This document shows positions 43,241-54,428 of a DNA stretch of 64,000 nt, piece after piece. Below the pieces are notes generated by a model. It saw only the letters and a program-made list of their open reading frames with translations. It did not search any database and was not told the DNA's origin. Where the stretch lies: positions 5,782,001 to 5,846,000 of the forward strand of contig NZ_CP029550.1 in assembly GCF_003173715.1 (NCBI RefSeq), given 5' to 3'. How positions within the stretch are numbered: position 1 is the first letter of the stretch; every line of letters starts with the position of its first letter. Source of the DNA: Methylobacterium durans (GTDB lineage Bacteria; Pseudomonadota; Alphaproteobacteria; Rhizobiales; Beijerinckiaceae). The translations under genes and the position numbers were made by a program.

Positions 43241-44797
43241 TCACTCGGCCGCGAACAACCCCCAGCCCTCGGCGGGCGCGGCCTCGGGCTCGCCGTCCGC
43301 CGCCTTCGGGTCGCCCGGCGCCGTCTCGCAGCCGAGCGCCGGCAGGGCGACGACGCGATTGCCCCGGAAATCGTTGCGGCAGACGATGGCGCCGCGGCCC
43401 TCGACGTAGCCGAGCAGGCGCCGGGCCCGCCCCGGCGAGCGGCTGCCGATCGCCCGCGCGAGCGCCGCGTCGCCCGGGCAGGGCTCGCCGCCGAGCGCGG
43501 CGCGGGCCAGCAGCAGGAACAGGCCCTGGACCTCCTCCGGCATGGTCGCGGCGACGCCTTGCGCCTGCGCCCAGCGCTCGTCGGCCTCCGCCGCGATCTC
43601 CGCCGGATCGAGGCCGGCCCGGGCGACGCTGAGGGCCCGCCGGAAGGCGGCGAGGCCGACGCTCTCGCCGTCGAGGCCGCGCATCCGGCAGCGGACCAGG
43701 AAATCCTGGTAGACGACCGCGACGGGCTGGCCCCGCGCCTCCGGGTCCGCGACGAGGCCACGCAGCACCGCGTCGCAGCCCGCCCGGTTCTCGGCCGCGT
43801 CGAGGGCGGGCGCCGGGGCGGCCGGCTCGGGACGGTAGGCGCTCAGTTCCCGCATCAGGTCGGCCGGGCTGACCCGCGGCTGCGGCGCCGGGCGCGGGGC
43901 GCGCTCGCGGAGCGCGGGAGCGCTCTCGCCTTCGGCCGGGGTGAGGATCAGGGCCCGCAGATCCGCCTCGCCGGGCTGGGGCAGCGGCACGAGCTTGGGC
44001 GAGCCTGCGCGGGAGCCGGTCGCCACCGGGCCGATCCGCAGCGCCAGCGGGCGCCGGCTGAGCGCCGGCCCGAGGGCCACGAACTCGCCGCGGCCGAGAT
44101 CGCGGAAGCGCTCGGCGCCGCGCCGGTCGAGGCCGAGGAGGTCGGCGGCCCGCGCCATGTCGATGTCGAGGAAGGTGCGGCCCATCAGGAAGTTCGTGGC
44201 CTCGGCCGCGACGTTCTTGGCGAGCTTGGCGAGGCGCTGCGTCGCGACGATGCCGGCCAGGCCCCGCTTGCGCCCGCGGCACATCAGGTTCGTCATCGCG
44301 CCGAGCGAGACCTTGCGGGCCTCGTCGGAGACGTCGCCGGCGGCGGCGGGGGCGAAGATCTGCGCCTCGTCGACCACCACGAGGACGGGGTACCAATGCT
44401 CGCGCTCGGCCTCGAACAGGCCGCCGAGGAAGGCGGCGCAGGCGCGCATCTGCGCCTCCATGTCGAGGCTCTCGAGGTTCACGACCACCGAGACCCGGTG
44501 GGCGCGCACGCGCGCGGCGATGGCCTGGAGGTCGGATTCCGCGTGGGCGCCGTCCACCACCACATGGCCGTAGGCCTCGGACAGGGTGACGAAATCGCCC
44601 TCGGGATCGATCACCACCTGCTGCACCTGGCCCGCGCTCTGCTCCAGGAGCCGGCGCAGGAGGTGCGACTTGCCCGAGCCCGAATTGCCCTGGACGAGGA
44701 GGCGGGTGGCGAGAAGCTCCTCCAGGTCGAGCCGCGCCGGCTCCGGAGCGCCCTGCCCCGCCCCGAGGGTCACCCCCATCTCGATGCTCGATACCAT
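43241..44797 (-). CDS. HerA/DUF87-type ATPase
   Basis: 518 aa; ATG 44797 with GGAG 5 nt upstream. FtsK/HerA-fold P-loop ATPase: LLVQGNSGSGKSHLLRRLLEQ (Walker A ~36-44), VVIDPEGDFVTLSEAYGHVV, Walker B PVLVVVDEAQIFAP, sensor region GLAGIVATQRLAKL. The C-terminal ~230 residues add an Ala/Pro-rich linker and a second helical domain. HerA proper pairs with the nuclease NurA; none is nearby, so a DNA-translocation or genome-maintenance role is inferred. It converges with cysC (12-bp gap). Confidence 0.8.
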   Translation of the reverse strand: MVSSIEMGVTLGAGQGAPEPARLDLEELLATRLLVQGNSGSGKSHLLRRLLEQSAGQVQQVVIDPEGDFVTLSEAYGHVVVDGAHAESDLQAIAARVRAHRVSVVVNLESLDMEAQMRACAAFLGGLFEAEREHWYPVLVVVDEAQIFAPAAAGDVSDEARKVSLGAMTNLMCRGRKRGLAGIVATQRLAKLAKNVAAEATNFLMGRTFLDIDMARAADLLGLDRRGAERFRDLGRGEFVALGPALSRRPLALRIGPVATGSRAGSPKLVPLPQPGEADLRALILTPAEGESAPALRERAPRPAPQPRVSPADLMRELSAYRPEPAAPAPALDAAENRAGCDAVLRGLVADPEARGQPVAVVYQDFLVRCRMRGLDGESVGLAAFRRALSVARAGLDPAEIAAEADERWAQAQGVAATMPEEVQGLFLLLARAALGGEPCPGDAALARAIGSRSPGRARRLLGYVEGRGAIVCRNDFRGNRVVALPALGCETAPGDPKAADGEPEAAPAEGWGLFAAE

Positions 44798-45119
44798 CAC
44801 CGCTCCGGCTGCGCCGCGACCGAAAAACCCGCCCGCGGCGGGAGCGCCCTCACGAGAGGCGCCCGCCGCGGGGGCCGGACCCTAACACGCGCGAGGGGGC
44901 GCCGTTTCCGGCCGGGGCCGGCGCGTCCACAGGTTGGAGCGGGTTATGCGCCGCCCGGACGCGGAGCGGAAAGCGCCGATTCGGACCGTTGTCCTATGAT
45001 TGTCTGCCTAGGTCTTCTGACCTAGGACTTCACGCTCATAGCTCGGGCGCCCTCGCGCCGGGCGGGCCCGGCATGCGATGCTCCGCCGGACCGGAGAACG
45101 CCATGCCCCGGAGAGCGCC
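44798..45119. other. Intergenic region between divergent HerA-like and S58 peptidase genes
   Basis: 322 bp, no ORF with support. Carries the CCTAGGTC palindrome and the promoters of both genes. Confidence 0.5.
45007..45026. promoter_or_regulatory. Perfect 8-bp palindrome with 4-nt centre
   Basis: CCTAGGTC-TTCT-GACCTAGG, 93 bp before the peptidase start in the divergent region. Operator-like; no T-run. Confidence 0.5.
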
Positions 45120-46154
45120 ATGAGCCGCAACCGCATCACCGACATCCCCGGCCTGCGCGTCGGCCACGCGGGCGACCCGCATCTGGCGAGCGGCACCACC
45201 GCGATCCTGTTCGAGAGCCCGGCCGTGGCCGCCGTCGACGTGCGGGGCGGCGGGCCCGGCACCCGGGAGACCGACCTCCTCGACCCCGAACGCACGGTCG
45301 CGGGCATCGACGCCCTCGTGCTCTCCGGCGGCTCGGCCTTCGGGCTCGACGCGGCGGCGGGCGTCGTGGCCTGGCTCGCCGAGACGGGGCGGGGCTTCGC
45401 AATCGGCCCCGTGCGGGTGCCGATCGTGCCGGGCGCGGTGCTGTTCGACCTCCTCAACGGCGGCGCCAAGGATTGGGGGCGCTACCCGCCCTACCGGGAA
45501 TTCGGCTACGCGGCGGCGCGCGACGCGGCCGAGGATTTCGCCCTCGGCTCGGTCGGCGCCGGCACCGGCGCGCGCACGGCGAACCTCAAGGGCGGCCTCG
45601 GCTCGGCCTCGGCGCGGGTGGCGGGGACGGATCTCACCGTGGGGGCGCTGGTCGCGGTCAACGCCTTCGGCCGGGCGACCGTGGGGGACGGCCCGCATTT
45701 CTGGGCGGCGCCCTTCGAGCGGGACGGGGAGTTCGGCGGCCTCGGCTTCCCGGCCCGGGTGCCGGAGGAGGCCCTCGCCTTCCCGGCCCGCGCCCTGCCC
45801 GGCGCCAACACCACGCTCGCCCTGGTGGCGACCGACGCGATCCTGACGAAGGCGCAGGCGCGGCGCCTCGCGGTCGCCGCCCAGAACGGCCTCGCCCGGG
45901 CCCTCAACCCCGTCCACACGCCGCTCGACGGCGACACGGTCTTCGCGGCGGCGACGGGCCGGGTGCCCCTCGCCGACCCGGTCGTCGACCTCGCCCGGCT
46001 CGGGGACGCGGCCGCCGCGACGCTCGCCCGGGCGGTGGCGATCGGCGTGCACGCGGCGGCGAGCCTGCCGGGCTCGGTACCGACCGAGGCCGGGGCACCA
46101 CCCTCCTATCTCGGCCTGCCGCCGGCGTGGCGCGACCGCTTCGGGAAAGGCTGA
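45120..46154 (+). CDS. P1/S58-family peptidase (DmpA-like)
   Basis: 344 aa from ATG 45120. N-terminal NTn-hydrolase of the P1 family: ITDIPGLRVGHA opening, DVRGGGPGTRETDLLDP, VLSGGSAFGLDAAAGVV, then PGANTTLALVATDA, where the chain normally self-cleaves before the nucleophile (Thr here, Ser in DmpA). Members are beta-peptidyl or D-stereospecific aminopeptidases; others are uncharacterised. Length matches the family. Cytoplasmic, no signal. Confidence 0.88.
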   Translation: MSRNRITDIPGLRVGHAGDPHLASGTTAILFESPAVAAVDVRGGGPGTRETDLLDPERTVAGIDALVLSGGSAFGLDAAAGVVAWLAETGRGFAIGPVRVPIVPGAVLFDLLNGGAKDWGRYPPYREFGYAAARDAAEDFALGSVGAGTGARTANLKGGLGSASARVAGTDLTVGALVAVNAFGRATVGDGPHFWAAPFERDGEFGGLGFPARVPEEALAFPARALPGANTTLALVATDAILTKAQARRLAVAAQNGLARALNPVHTPLDGDTVFAAATGRVPLADPVVDLARLGDAAAATLARAVAIGVHAAASLPGSVPTEAGAPPSYLGLPPAWRDRFGKG

Positions 46155-46158
46155 GACG

Positions 46159-46452
46159 TCAGCCGGCGCCCGCAGCCTCCTCCTTGGCGTCCGCGAGGAG
46201 TTGGGTGAGGCCGGCATCGACCTCGGCGGCGAGGAGGCGCCGCTCGGCCTCGTTGAGGTCGCCCGCCCAGCCGCGCCGGCCGAAGCCCTCGGCGCAGCGC
46301 GCCCGCTCGGATTCGAGGTAGGCCTCGGTCTCCGCGGGCCGTGTCCGCATGGCGTGGACGAGGCCGAACCAGGCGGCGCGCTCCACCACGGCGAGGCGCG
46401 CCCGCAGGCGGATGGAAACGGCCCGGTCCGGGTCGATCTCGAGTTCGCTCAT
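46159..46452 (-). CDS. Hypothetical protein (97 aa)
   Basis: ATG 46452 (MSELEIDPDRAVSIRLRARLAVVERAAWFG); the extra 27 codons to 46533 are antisense shadow. Helical with an Arg/Glu-rich middle (LESERARCAEGFGRRGWAGD, EAERRLLAAEVD). No family recognised. Converges with the S58 peptidase gene (4-bp gap) and follows the secreted 68-aa gene on the same strand. Confidence 0.6.
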   Translation of the reverse strand: MSELEIDPDRAVSIRLRARLAVVERAAWFGLVHAMRTRPAETEAYLESERARCAEGFGRRGWAGDLNEAERRLLAAEVDAGLTQLLADAKEEAAGAG

Positions 46453-46471
46453 GGATTCGTCCCCGGACGGA

Positions 46472-46678
46472 TCAGCGGCGCGGCTCGCAGCGCGTCTTGA
46501 CGTAGCTGCCCTTGTCGTCGCCGTGGCCGGCATTGGCCGCCAGCACCGGGCCCTGGACGAGGCATTCCTGCAGGGTGTGGGCCGGCCCCGTGATCACGTC
46601 GAGGGCGTTCTCGCGGGTGCAGTCCGGGGCCTGGATCGAGGAGGCGCAGACGAGGGCGACGACGAGGATCGGATTCAT
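46472..46678 (-). CDS. Small secreted Cys-containing protein (68 aa)
   Basis: ATG 46678 with GGGAGG 5 nt upstream. Short hydrophobic N-terminus (MNPILVVALVCASS) then CTRENALDVITGPAHTLQEC and a C-terminal TRCEPRR; the Cys are spaced to form disulfides. A common small periplasmic protein type in Rhizobiales; function unknown. Confidence 0.65.
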   Translation of the reverse strand: MNPILVVALVCASSIQAPDCTRENALDVITGPAHTLQECLVQGPVLAANAGHGDDKGSYVKTRCEPRR

Positions 46679-46819
46679 GACACCTCCCTGGCACCCCGAA
46701 CCTGGCGCCCCGAACCTGGATTCCAGGCTCGGGCGACCCGCGCGTGCCGGCAAAAGGAAGGGGTCGGGCTGCGCGAAGGTTCCCGCCGCGGCGAGGGGCG
46801 TCAGCGTCGCAGGGCGGCT

Positions 46820-47158
46820 TCACGGCAGCGTCGGGTCCGCGGTGCGCGCCAGCGCCTCCCGGATCGCGGCCGGATTCGTGGCGATCGTGCGCAGCAGGGA
46901 CCGGCTCGCCCGGTCCGGCTCGGAGCGGCCCTGCTCCCAGTTCCGGAGCGTCGACAGATCGAGGCCGAACGCGGCGGCGAACGCCTCCTGCGTCAGGCCC
47001 TGCCGCTCGCGGAGCCGGCGGACGTCGATCCGGTCCGGCGGTCCGTAGGCCGCGACCGCGACCTCCAGCGGATCCAGGTCGCGGCGCAGGCGGTCCCAGT
47101 CGTCGAGCCGCGGCAGCACGGCGACCGCGAAGCCCTCGTCGAAGAGCCGCGTCGCCAC
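46820..47158 (-). CDS. XRE-type helix-turn-helix regulator
   Basis: 112 aa from GTG 47158. The C-terminal half is a cro/C1 HTH: VRRLRERQGLTQEAFAAAFGLDLSTLRNWEQGRSEPD, like antitoxin/HigA-type regulators. The N-terminal part (FAVAVLPRLDDWDRLRRDLDPLEVAVAAYG) contains an extended DUF-type arm. The frame is open to ~47270 without ATG/GTG; residues there (GLALLLAERGLSLRAARIV) look protein-like, so the true start may lie further up with a rare codon. No toxin gene is adjacent. Confidence 0.75.
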   Translation of the reverse strand: MATRLFDEGFAVAVLPRLDDWDRLRRDLDPLEVAVAAYGPPDRIDVRRLRERQGLTQEAFAAAFGLDLSTLRNWEQGRSEPDRASRSLLRTIATNPAAIREALARTADPTLP

Positions 47159-47315
47159 GATCCGCGCCGCGCGGAGCGACAGGCCGCGCTCGGCCAGGAG
47201 CAGGGCGAGGCCCGGCGCGTCAACGCCGTGGGGGCGGCTGCGCAGGGCGACGGTGGCGGGTGACCCGGAGGGGACGCGGGAGACGTCCCGGACCTACGCC
47301 GGTCCCCGCCAGCCC

Positions 47316-49697
<2,382 letters not shown>

Positions 49698-49782
49698 CGC
49701 TCGTCCCGGCACGCGGCTTGCGGACGCCTGCACACGCGTCCGTGAACACCGGATATAGGCCACGCCCCCGCCGCTTCGCGCC

Positions 49783-50703
49783 TCATTTCGCGGATCCGCG
49801 CCGCGCGGCGTGCCAGGAATCGGCGGCGTAGAGGACGAGCGCGATCCAGATCAGGCCGAACAGCGGCACCTGGTGCGGCGCGATCCGCTCGTCGAAGGCG
49901 AGGACGCTCAGGGCGAGGAGGCAGGTCGGGGCGAGATATTGCAGCAGGCCGAGGGTGGCGAGCCTCAGCCGCCCGGCGGCGGCCGCGAACCAGATCAGCG
50001 GCAGCGCCGTCGTCACGCCGGTCAGCGCGAGGAGCAGGACCGCGCCGGGCTCGCGCGGGCTCGGCTCCGGGGTGAGGATCCAGTAGGCGAGCGCGAAGGG
50101 GGCGAGCAGCAGGGTCTCTGCGAGGAAGCCGAGGGTGGGGTCGACCCCGACGACCTTCCGGATCAGGCCGTAGAGGGAGAAGCTGACGGCGAGCGCCAGC
50201 GCCACCCAGGGCAGCGTCCCGGCCATGACGACGGCGGTCAGCACCCCGAGGGCGGCGATGCCGACCGCGACGACCTGGACCGGGCGCAGGCGCTCGCCGA
50301 GCACCAGCGCGCCGAGGCCGACGCTGACCAGGGGGTTGATGTAGTAGCCGAGGCTCGCATCGAGGAGGTGCCCGCCGTTCACGGCCTGGAGGTAGAGCAG
50401 CCAGTTCACGGCGATGAGGCCGGCCGACAGGCCGAGGAGGGCGTGGCGGGGCCGCACGGGCGCCGGCCACGGGACCGGCCGGCGCGCCCGCCAGATCAGC
50501 ACGAGGGCGAGCGCGAACAGGCTCGACCAGACGATGCGCTGGGCGAGGATGAGGCCGGGGCTCGAGGCCCCGAGCAGCCGGAAATGCAGCGGGACGACGA
50601 GGCCCCAGCTCAGATAGGCGCCGAGCGCGTAGACGAGCCCCAACGGTCTCCCCTGCCTGTCTCCCCTGCCGTGCCGGCGCGGCGGTCGCGGGCCCGCCGC
50701 CAT
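49783..50703 (-). CDS. rarD: EamA-family transporter, RarD type
   Basis: 306 aa. Ten-helix drug/metabolite exporter with the RarD marks: [66 protein letters not shown] (diagnostic) and APFALAYWI, and a C-terminal EamA repeat ([19 protein letters not shown]). RarD proteins are inner-membrane exporters of uncertain substrate, annotated for chloramphenicol sensitivity. The first ~20 residues are Arg-rich; a later start is possible. Confidence 0.88.
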   Translation of the reverse strand: MAAGPRPPRRHGRGDRQGRPLGLVYALGAYLSWGLVVPLHFRLLGASSPGLILAQRIVWSSLFALALVLIWRARRPVPWPAPVRPRHALLGLSAGLIAVNWLLYLQAVNGGHLLDASLGYYINPLVSVGLGALVLGERLRPVQVVAVGIAALGVLTAVVMAGTLPWVALALAVSFSLYGLIRKVVGVDPTLGFLAETLLLAPFALAYWILTPEPSPREPGAVLLLALTGVTTALPLIWFAAAAGRLRLATLGLLQYLAPTCLLALSVLAFDERIAPHQVPLFGLIWIALVLYAADSWHAARRGSAK

Positions 50704-50787
50704 GGCGGGCGCGGGGAGCCATACAGGGTTTTCGCAGGGTTTTCGCGCGGGAGGCCCGGCCGCGCCCGGCGCCGCCTCAGCGCTGCG

Positions 50788-51078
50788 TCAGCGCTTCTGC
50801 GGCGCGATCGGGTCGCCCCGCATCAGGGCGTGCAGGCGCTCGGTGTCGAACCCGTTCGGGATTCTGGGGGTGGCCTTCGGGGCGGCCTGCGGGGGCGGGA
50901 CCATCGTCGGCGCCGGCAGGATCGAGCCGGTGGCGGAGGGCTCGGGCGGGGCGGCGCGGACCAGGATCGGGGCGGGCGCGGCGCGGGGATGGGCGAGGCG
51001 GTCGGCGCAGGCGAAGCCGATGATGCCCGTGCAGGCGGCGAAGGCGGCGCCGATGGGGAGGAGACGCAGGATACGCAA
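50788..51078 (-). CDS. Secreted Pro-rich hypothetical protein
   Basis: 96 aa from ATG 51078. Signal-type N-terminus RILRLLPIGAAFAACTG (a Cys at the end could be a lipobox, AACT). The mature part is Pro/Ala-rich and disordered (PAPILVRAAPPEPSATG), ending FDTERLHALMRGDP. No family known. Possibly a lipoprotein, not certain. Confidence 0.6.
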   Translation of the reverse strand: MRILRLLPIGAAFAACTGIIGFACADRLAHPRAAPAPILVRAAPPEPSATGSILPAPTMVPPPQAAPKATPRIPNGFDTERLHALMRGDPIAPQKR

Positions 51079-51498
51079 GGGAAGACCGGTCCCGGATACG
51101 CGACAGACGGGCAGAATAGGGACGGCCCGTTAACGAAGCGGAACCCGTACGGCCGCTTCTGCACGCGACGATTGCGTGATGCCCGAGCGATCGTCCGGCC
51201 TTGAGCCCCTCCGGGCGAGCGCGATGGCCCGGCAGGCCCGCGTCCAGCACCAGCACCGACCGGATCCGACCTCGGGCAGATCCGCGTATGACGACGCCGA
51301 GGTTCAATCTCCGGGATGATCGCGATCAACGTCCCGAAGTCCTCCGAAAGATCGCTCGGGACGCGCCGTGATTCCTCGGCGCGCGAAGGCCGGCCCCGCC
51401 GCCGCGGCCCGCCCGCCGGCCCGCCCCCGCTTGACCGCGGCCCCCGCGCCGCGCTTCGGTTGCGCCGCAACAGCCCCGAATCCACGCCCCGAGCCCGC
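51079..51498. other. Intergenic region before the cystathionine beta-lyase gene
   Basis: 420 bp; frames here are continuations of shadows. No start with a ribosome site on either strand. Confidence 0.45.
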
Positions 51499-52700
51499 AT
51501 GTCGAAGACCCCGCCCCGCGACCCCGCCCGCTTTCGGCCGGCGACCCGCCTCGTCCACGCAGGCCGCGACCCGTCCGCCCAGCACGGCTTCGTCAACACG
51601 CCGATCTACCGCGGCTCGACGGTGCTCTACCCGACCTACGACGACATCCAGCACCGGCGGGGCCGCTACAATTACGGCACCTCGGCGACGCCCACGATGG
51701 ACGCGCTGACCGACGCCTGGACGGAACTCTCGGGGGCGGCCGGCACCGTGGTGACGCCCTCGGGCCTCGCCGCCCTGACGGTCGCCCTGATGGCGAGCGT
51801 CTCGGCGGGCGACCACCTGCTCGTGACCGATTCCGCCTACCGCCCGACCCGCCAGTTCTGCGACGGGGTGCTCGCCCGCTACGGCGTCGCCGTCGAGTAC
51901 TACGACCCGACGCTCGGCGCCGGCCTCGCGGCCTTGATGCGGGACACCACGAAGGCCGTCCTCGTCGAGGCCCCGGGCTCGCAGAGCTTCGAGATGCAGG
52001 ACGTGCCGGCGATCGCCGAGGTGGTCCACGCGCGGGGCGGCACGGTGATCATGGACAACACCTGGGCGACGCCGCTCCTGTTCCCGCCGCACGAGCGGGG
52101 TGTCGACATCGCGGTCGAGGCCGGCACCAAGTACCTCAGCGGCGGCTCGGACCTCCTGATCGGGCTGACCTCCGCGAACCGGAAGCACTTCCCGGCGGTG
52201 CGCCGCACCTTCGACCATTTCGCCATGTGCGCCGGGCCGGAGGACATCTTCCTGGCGCTGCGTGGCCTGCGCACCATGTCGCTGCGGCTCAACGAGCACG
52301 GCCGCCAGGGGCTGGAGATGGCGCGCTGGCTGCAGGCGCGGCCGGAGGTGCTGCGGGTGCTGCACCCGGCCCTGCCGGAGGATCCGGGCCACGCGATCTG
52401 GACGCGGGATTTCTCCGGGGCCTCGGGGCTGTTCGGCGTCATCCTGAAGCCGGTGCCGGAGGCGGCGGTCGCCGCCATGCTCGACGGGCTGGAGCTGTTC
52501 GGGATGGGCTTCTCCTGGGGCGGCTTCGAGAGCCTCGTCATCCCCTTCGACTGCGCGCCCTACCGCACCGCGACCCGCTGGGCGCCGGGGGGCCCGCCCT
52601 TCGCTTCCATATCGGGCTCGAGGACATCGCGGACCTGAAGGCCGATCTCGAGGCCGGGTTCGCGCGGCTGCGGCAGGTGGCGGGGGGTGAGGCGGGCTGA
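51499..52700 (+). pseudogene. metC: Cystathionine beta-lyase (Cys/Met-metabolism PLP enzyme), one-base frameshift near 3' end
   Basis: ATG 51499. PLP-dependent gamma/beta-family enzyme: RFRPATRLVHAGRDPSAQHGFVNTPIYRGS, GTVVTPSGLAALTVAL, PLP-Lys 211 in EAGTKYLSGGSD. Converts cystathionine to homocysteine, pyruvate and NH3 in methionine synthesis; the N-terminal VNTPIYRGSTVL favours MetC over MetB. At ~52584-52599 (CCGGGGGGCCCGCCC) one G is missing: the open frame ends at 52638, whereas adding a base restores LRFHIGLEDIADLKADLE to TGA 52700 and ~400 aa, the normal length. The conserved 'R-x-HIGLED' end is the strongest sign that the break is recent or an artefact. Confidence 0.85.
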
Positions 52701-52707
52701 GCCGGGC

Positions 52708-53312
52708 TCACGGCACCAGCCAGGTCCCGGTCCAGCCGCCCTCCCCCGTCCGCCGCCAGCCGGCGCGGCGATGGCCGCGGCGGTCGAGGTAGAGGAAGTC
52801 GAGGCGCTCGGCGCGCAGGACGAGCGCGCAGAAGCGGGACCGCCCGACGTCGGTTGCGTCGCCCGGCTCCGGCAGGGCGTAGGCGCCCCCGCTGGGCAGC
52901 GCTGTCCCGGGGCCGGGTCGATGCCGTAGCAGATCCGGCTCATCGGCCGGCTCGCGTCCCAGGCGGCGTCGGCCACCGCGTCGCCCGCGTGCAGCGTGGC
53001 CGTCCCCTCGACGCGGATCTGCACCGCGGTCTCGGGATCGTAGGCGTGGAGGGCGCAGGCACCCCGCGCGGCGATCTCGCCCGCCTTGTCCGAGCGCCGG
53101 TCGCAGTGGATCCGCAGCGTCCCGGCCCCGCGCTCGACCGCCCGCAGCACCACCGTGCGGACCCGCGGCCGGCCCCCGGCATCGACCGTGGCGAGGCTCG
53201 GCGTGTGGAAGGCGGAGCGTCCCCGCTCCACCCCGTCCGCGAGGAGGCTCCAGAGCTCGGCCTCCGCCGCGGCGAGATCCGCGTGGAAGGGCGGGAGCGG
53301 CGCGCGCTCCAT
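52708..53312 (-). pseudogene. Pyridoxamine 5'-phosphate oxidase-like FMN protein, one-base frameshift
   Basis: ATG 53312. Split-barrel flavin domain: ELWSLLADGVERGRSAFHTPSLATVDAGGRPRVRTVVL, IHCDRRSDKAGEI and RPMSRICYGIDPAPG (family's Alr4036-type FMN-binding marks). A missing G in CCCGGGG (52905-52912) shifts the frame; repaired, it continues with ALPSGGAYALPEPGD and FCALVLRAERLDFLYLDRRGHRRAGW to TGA 52708, ~201 aa. Likely an FMN-dependent oxidoreductase or heme-utilisation-like protein rather than the true PdxH (196-228 aa). Confidence 0.75.
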
Positions 53313-53313
53313 C

Positions 53314-53643
53314 TCAGCCGCCCCCGGCGCGGCGGCGCTCGCGGAAGATCAGGGCGAGGTTGCGCAGGTAGATCCCCGTCGAGAGCCCCTGCCCGATGAT
53401 GATCACCGGCTCCTTGCGCACGAAGCCGTAGGCGAGCGTCATCAGCCCGCCGAGGATCGACAGGAACCAGAACGAGAGCGGCATCACGCTCTTGCCCGCC
53501 CGCTCGCTCGCGACCCATTGCAGGATGAAGCGCGAGCCGAACACGAGCTGCGCCAGGATGCCGAACACGAGCCAGAAATCGAAGCGGGTGACGAAGACGT
53601 CGTAGAAATAGCCCCGCAGGTGGTCGGAGATCTCGATCAGCAC
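53314..53643 (-). CDS. LAB_N membrane protein (lipid A biosynthesis N-terminal domain)
   Basis: 109 aa from GTG 53643, overlapping the GT2 stop by 7 nt. Three to four membrane helices: FWLVFGILAQLVFGSRFILQWVASERAGKSVMPLSFWFLSILGG is the diagnostic LAB_N segment (the N-terminal membrane domain that in some LpxB proteins precedes the synthase). Stand-alone LAB_N proteins are usually encoded with an ArnC-type GT2 and GT39, exactly as here, and may help flip or present the prenyl-linked sugar used to modify lipid A. Confidence 0.85.
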   Translation of the reverse strand: MLIEISDHLRGYFYDVFVTRFDFWLVFGILAQLVFGSRFILQWVASERAGKSVMPLSFWFLSILGGLMTLAYGFVRKEPVIIIGQGLSTGIYLRNLALIFRERRRAGGG

Positions 53644-54428
53644 GGCCGTTCTCCCGCCTCCGCCGGCGCCGCGCCCGCGCCGATCTCGGCGACCGCAGGC
53701 GTCGGGCGCTTGCGCCGGATCAGCCACCAGACCCCGGCGAGGTCGAGGAGCCCGACCCAGAGCCGGTCGAACAGGCCGTAATTCGAGGCGCCGGTGAAGC
53801 GGGGCCGGTCGATCACGTCGCGGTGGACGACGCCGTAGCCCTCGCGGGCGACGAGGGCCGGCATGAAGCGGTGCAGCGCGTCGAAATAGGGCAGGCGCAG
53901 GTAGACGGCGCGGCGGAAGACCTTGAGGCCGCAGCCGGTGTCGCGGGTGGCGTCGCGCAGGATGCGCCCCCGCACCCCGTTGGCGATGCGCGATTGAAGC
54001 ATCTTGAAGCGCCCGTCCCTGCGCCCCGTGCGCTGCCCCTGCGCGAGGGCGGCGGCCGGCCCCGCCTCCTCCAGGGCCGCCACGAGGGCGGGGATGAAGA
54101 CGGGGTCGTTCTGGCCGTCGCCGTCGAGGGTCGCGACGACGGGGGCCCGCGCCGCGGCGACGCCGCTGCGCACCGCCGCGCTCTGGCCGGCGCTCGCCGC
54201 GTGGCGCAGCACCCGCAGCCACGGCCGGGTGGCGCGGGCCTCGGCGAGCCGCTCCGGCGTCGCATCGCTCGAGCCGTCGTCGACGTAGATCACCTCGAAG
54301 GGCGCGAGGCCCGCGCAGGCCGTCTCGATCTCGGCGACGAGGCTCGCGATGTTGCCGGCCTCGTTGCGCACCGGCACCACAACCGTCAGGCGGGGTTCGG
54401 GGGATGGGTTCAGGGATGCGCGCTCCAT
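53637..54428 (-). CDS. Family 2 glycosyltransferase, polyprenyl-phosphate type
   Basis: 263 aa from ATG 54428 (overlaps the GT39 stop, ATGA). GT-A fold: LTVVVPVRNEAGNIASLV, VIYVDDGSSDATPERL (DxD-equivalent), ALDGDGQNDP and RDTGCGLKVFRR, as in DPM1/ArnC-like enzymes that move a sugar from a nucleotide donor to polyprenyl phosphate. C-terminal extension with an amphipathic helix (DRLWVGLLDLAGVWWLIRRKRP). It probably supplies the lipid-linked sugar to the GT39 enzyme encoded just upstream. Confidence 0.88.
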   Translation of the reverse strand: MERASLNPSPEPRLTVVVPVRNEAGNIASLVAEIETACAGLAPFEVIYVDDGSSDATPERLAEARATRPWLRVLRHAASAGQSAAVRSGVAAARAPVVATLDGDGQNDPVFIPALVAALEEAGPAAALAQGQRTGRRDGRFKMLQSRIANGVRGRILRDATRDTGCGLKVFRRAVYLRLPYFDALHRFMPALVAREGYGVVHRDVIDRPRFTGASNYGLFDRLWVGLLDLAGVWWLIRRKRPTPAVAEIGAGAAPAEAGERPC

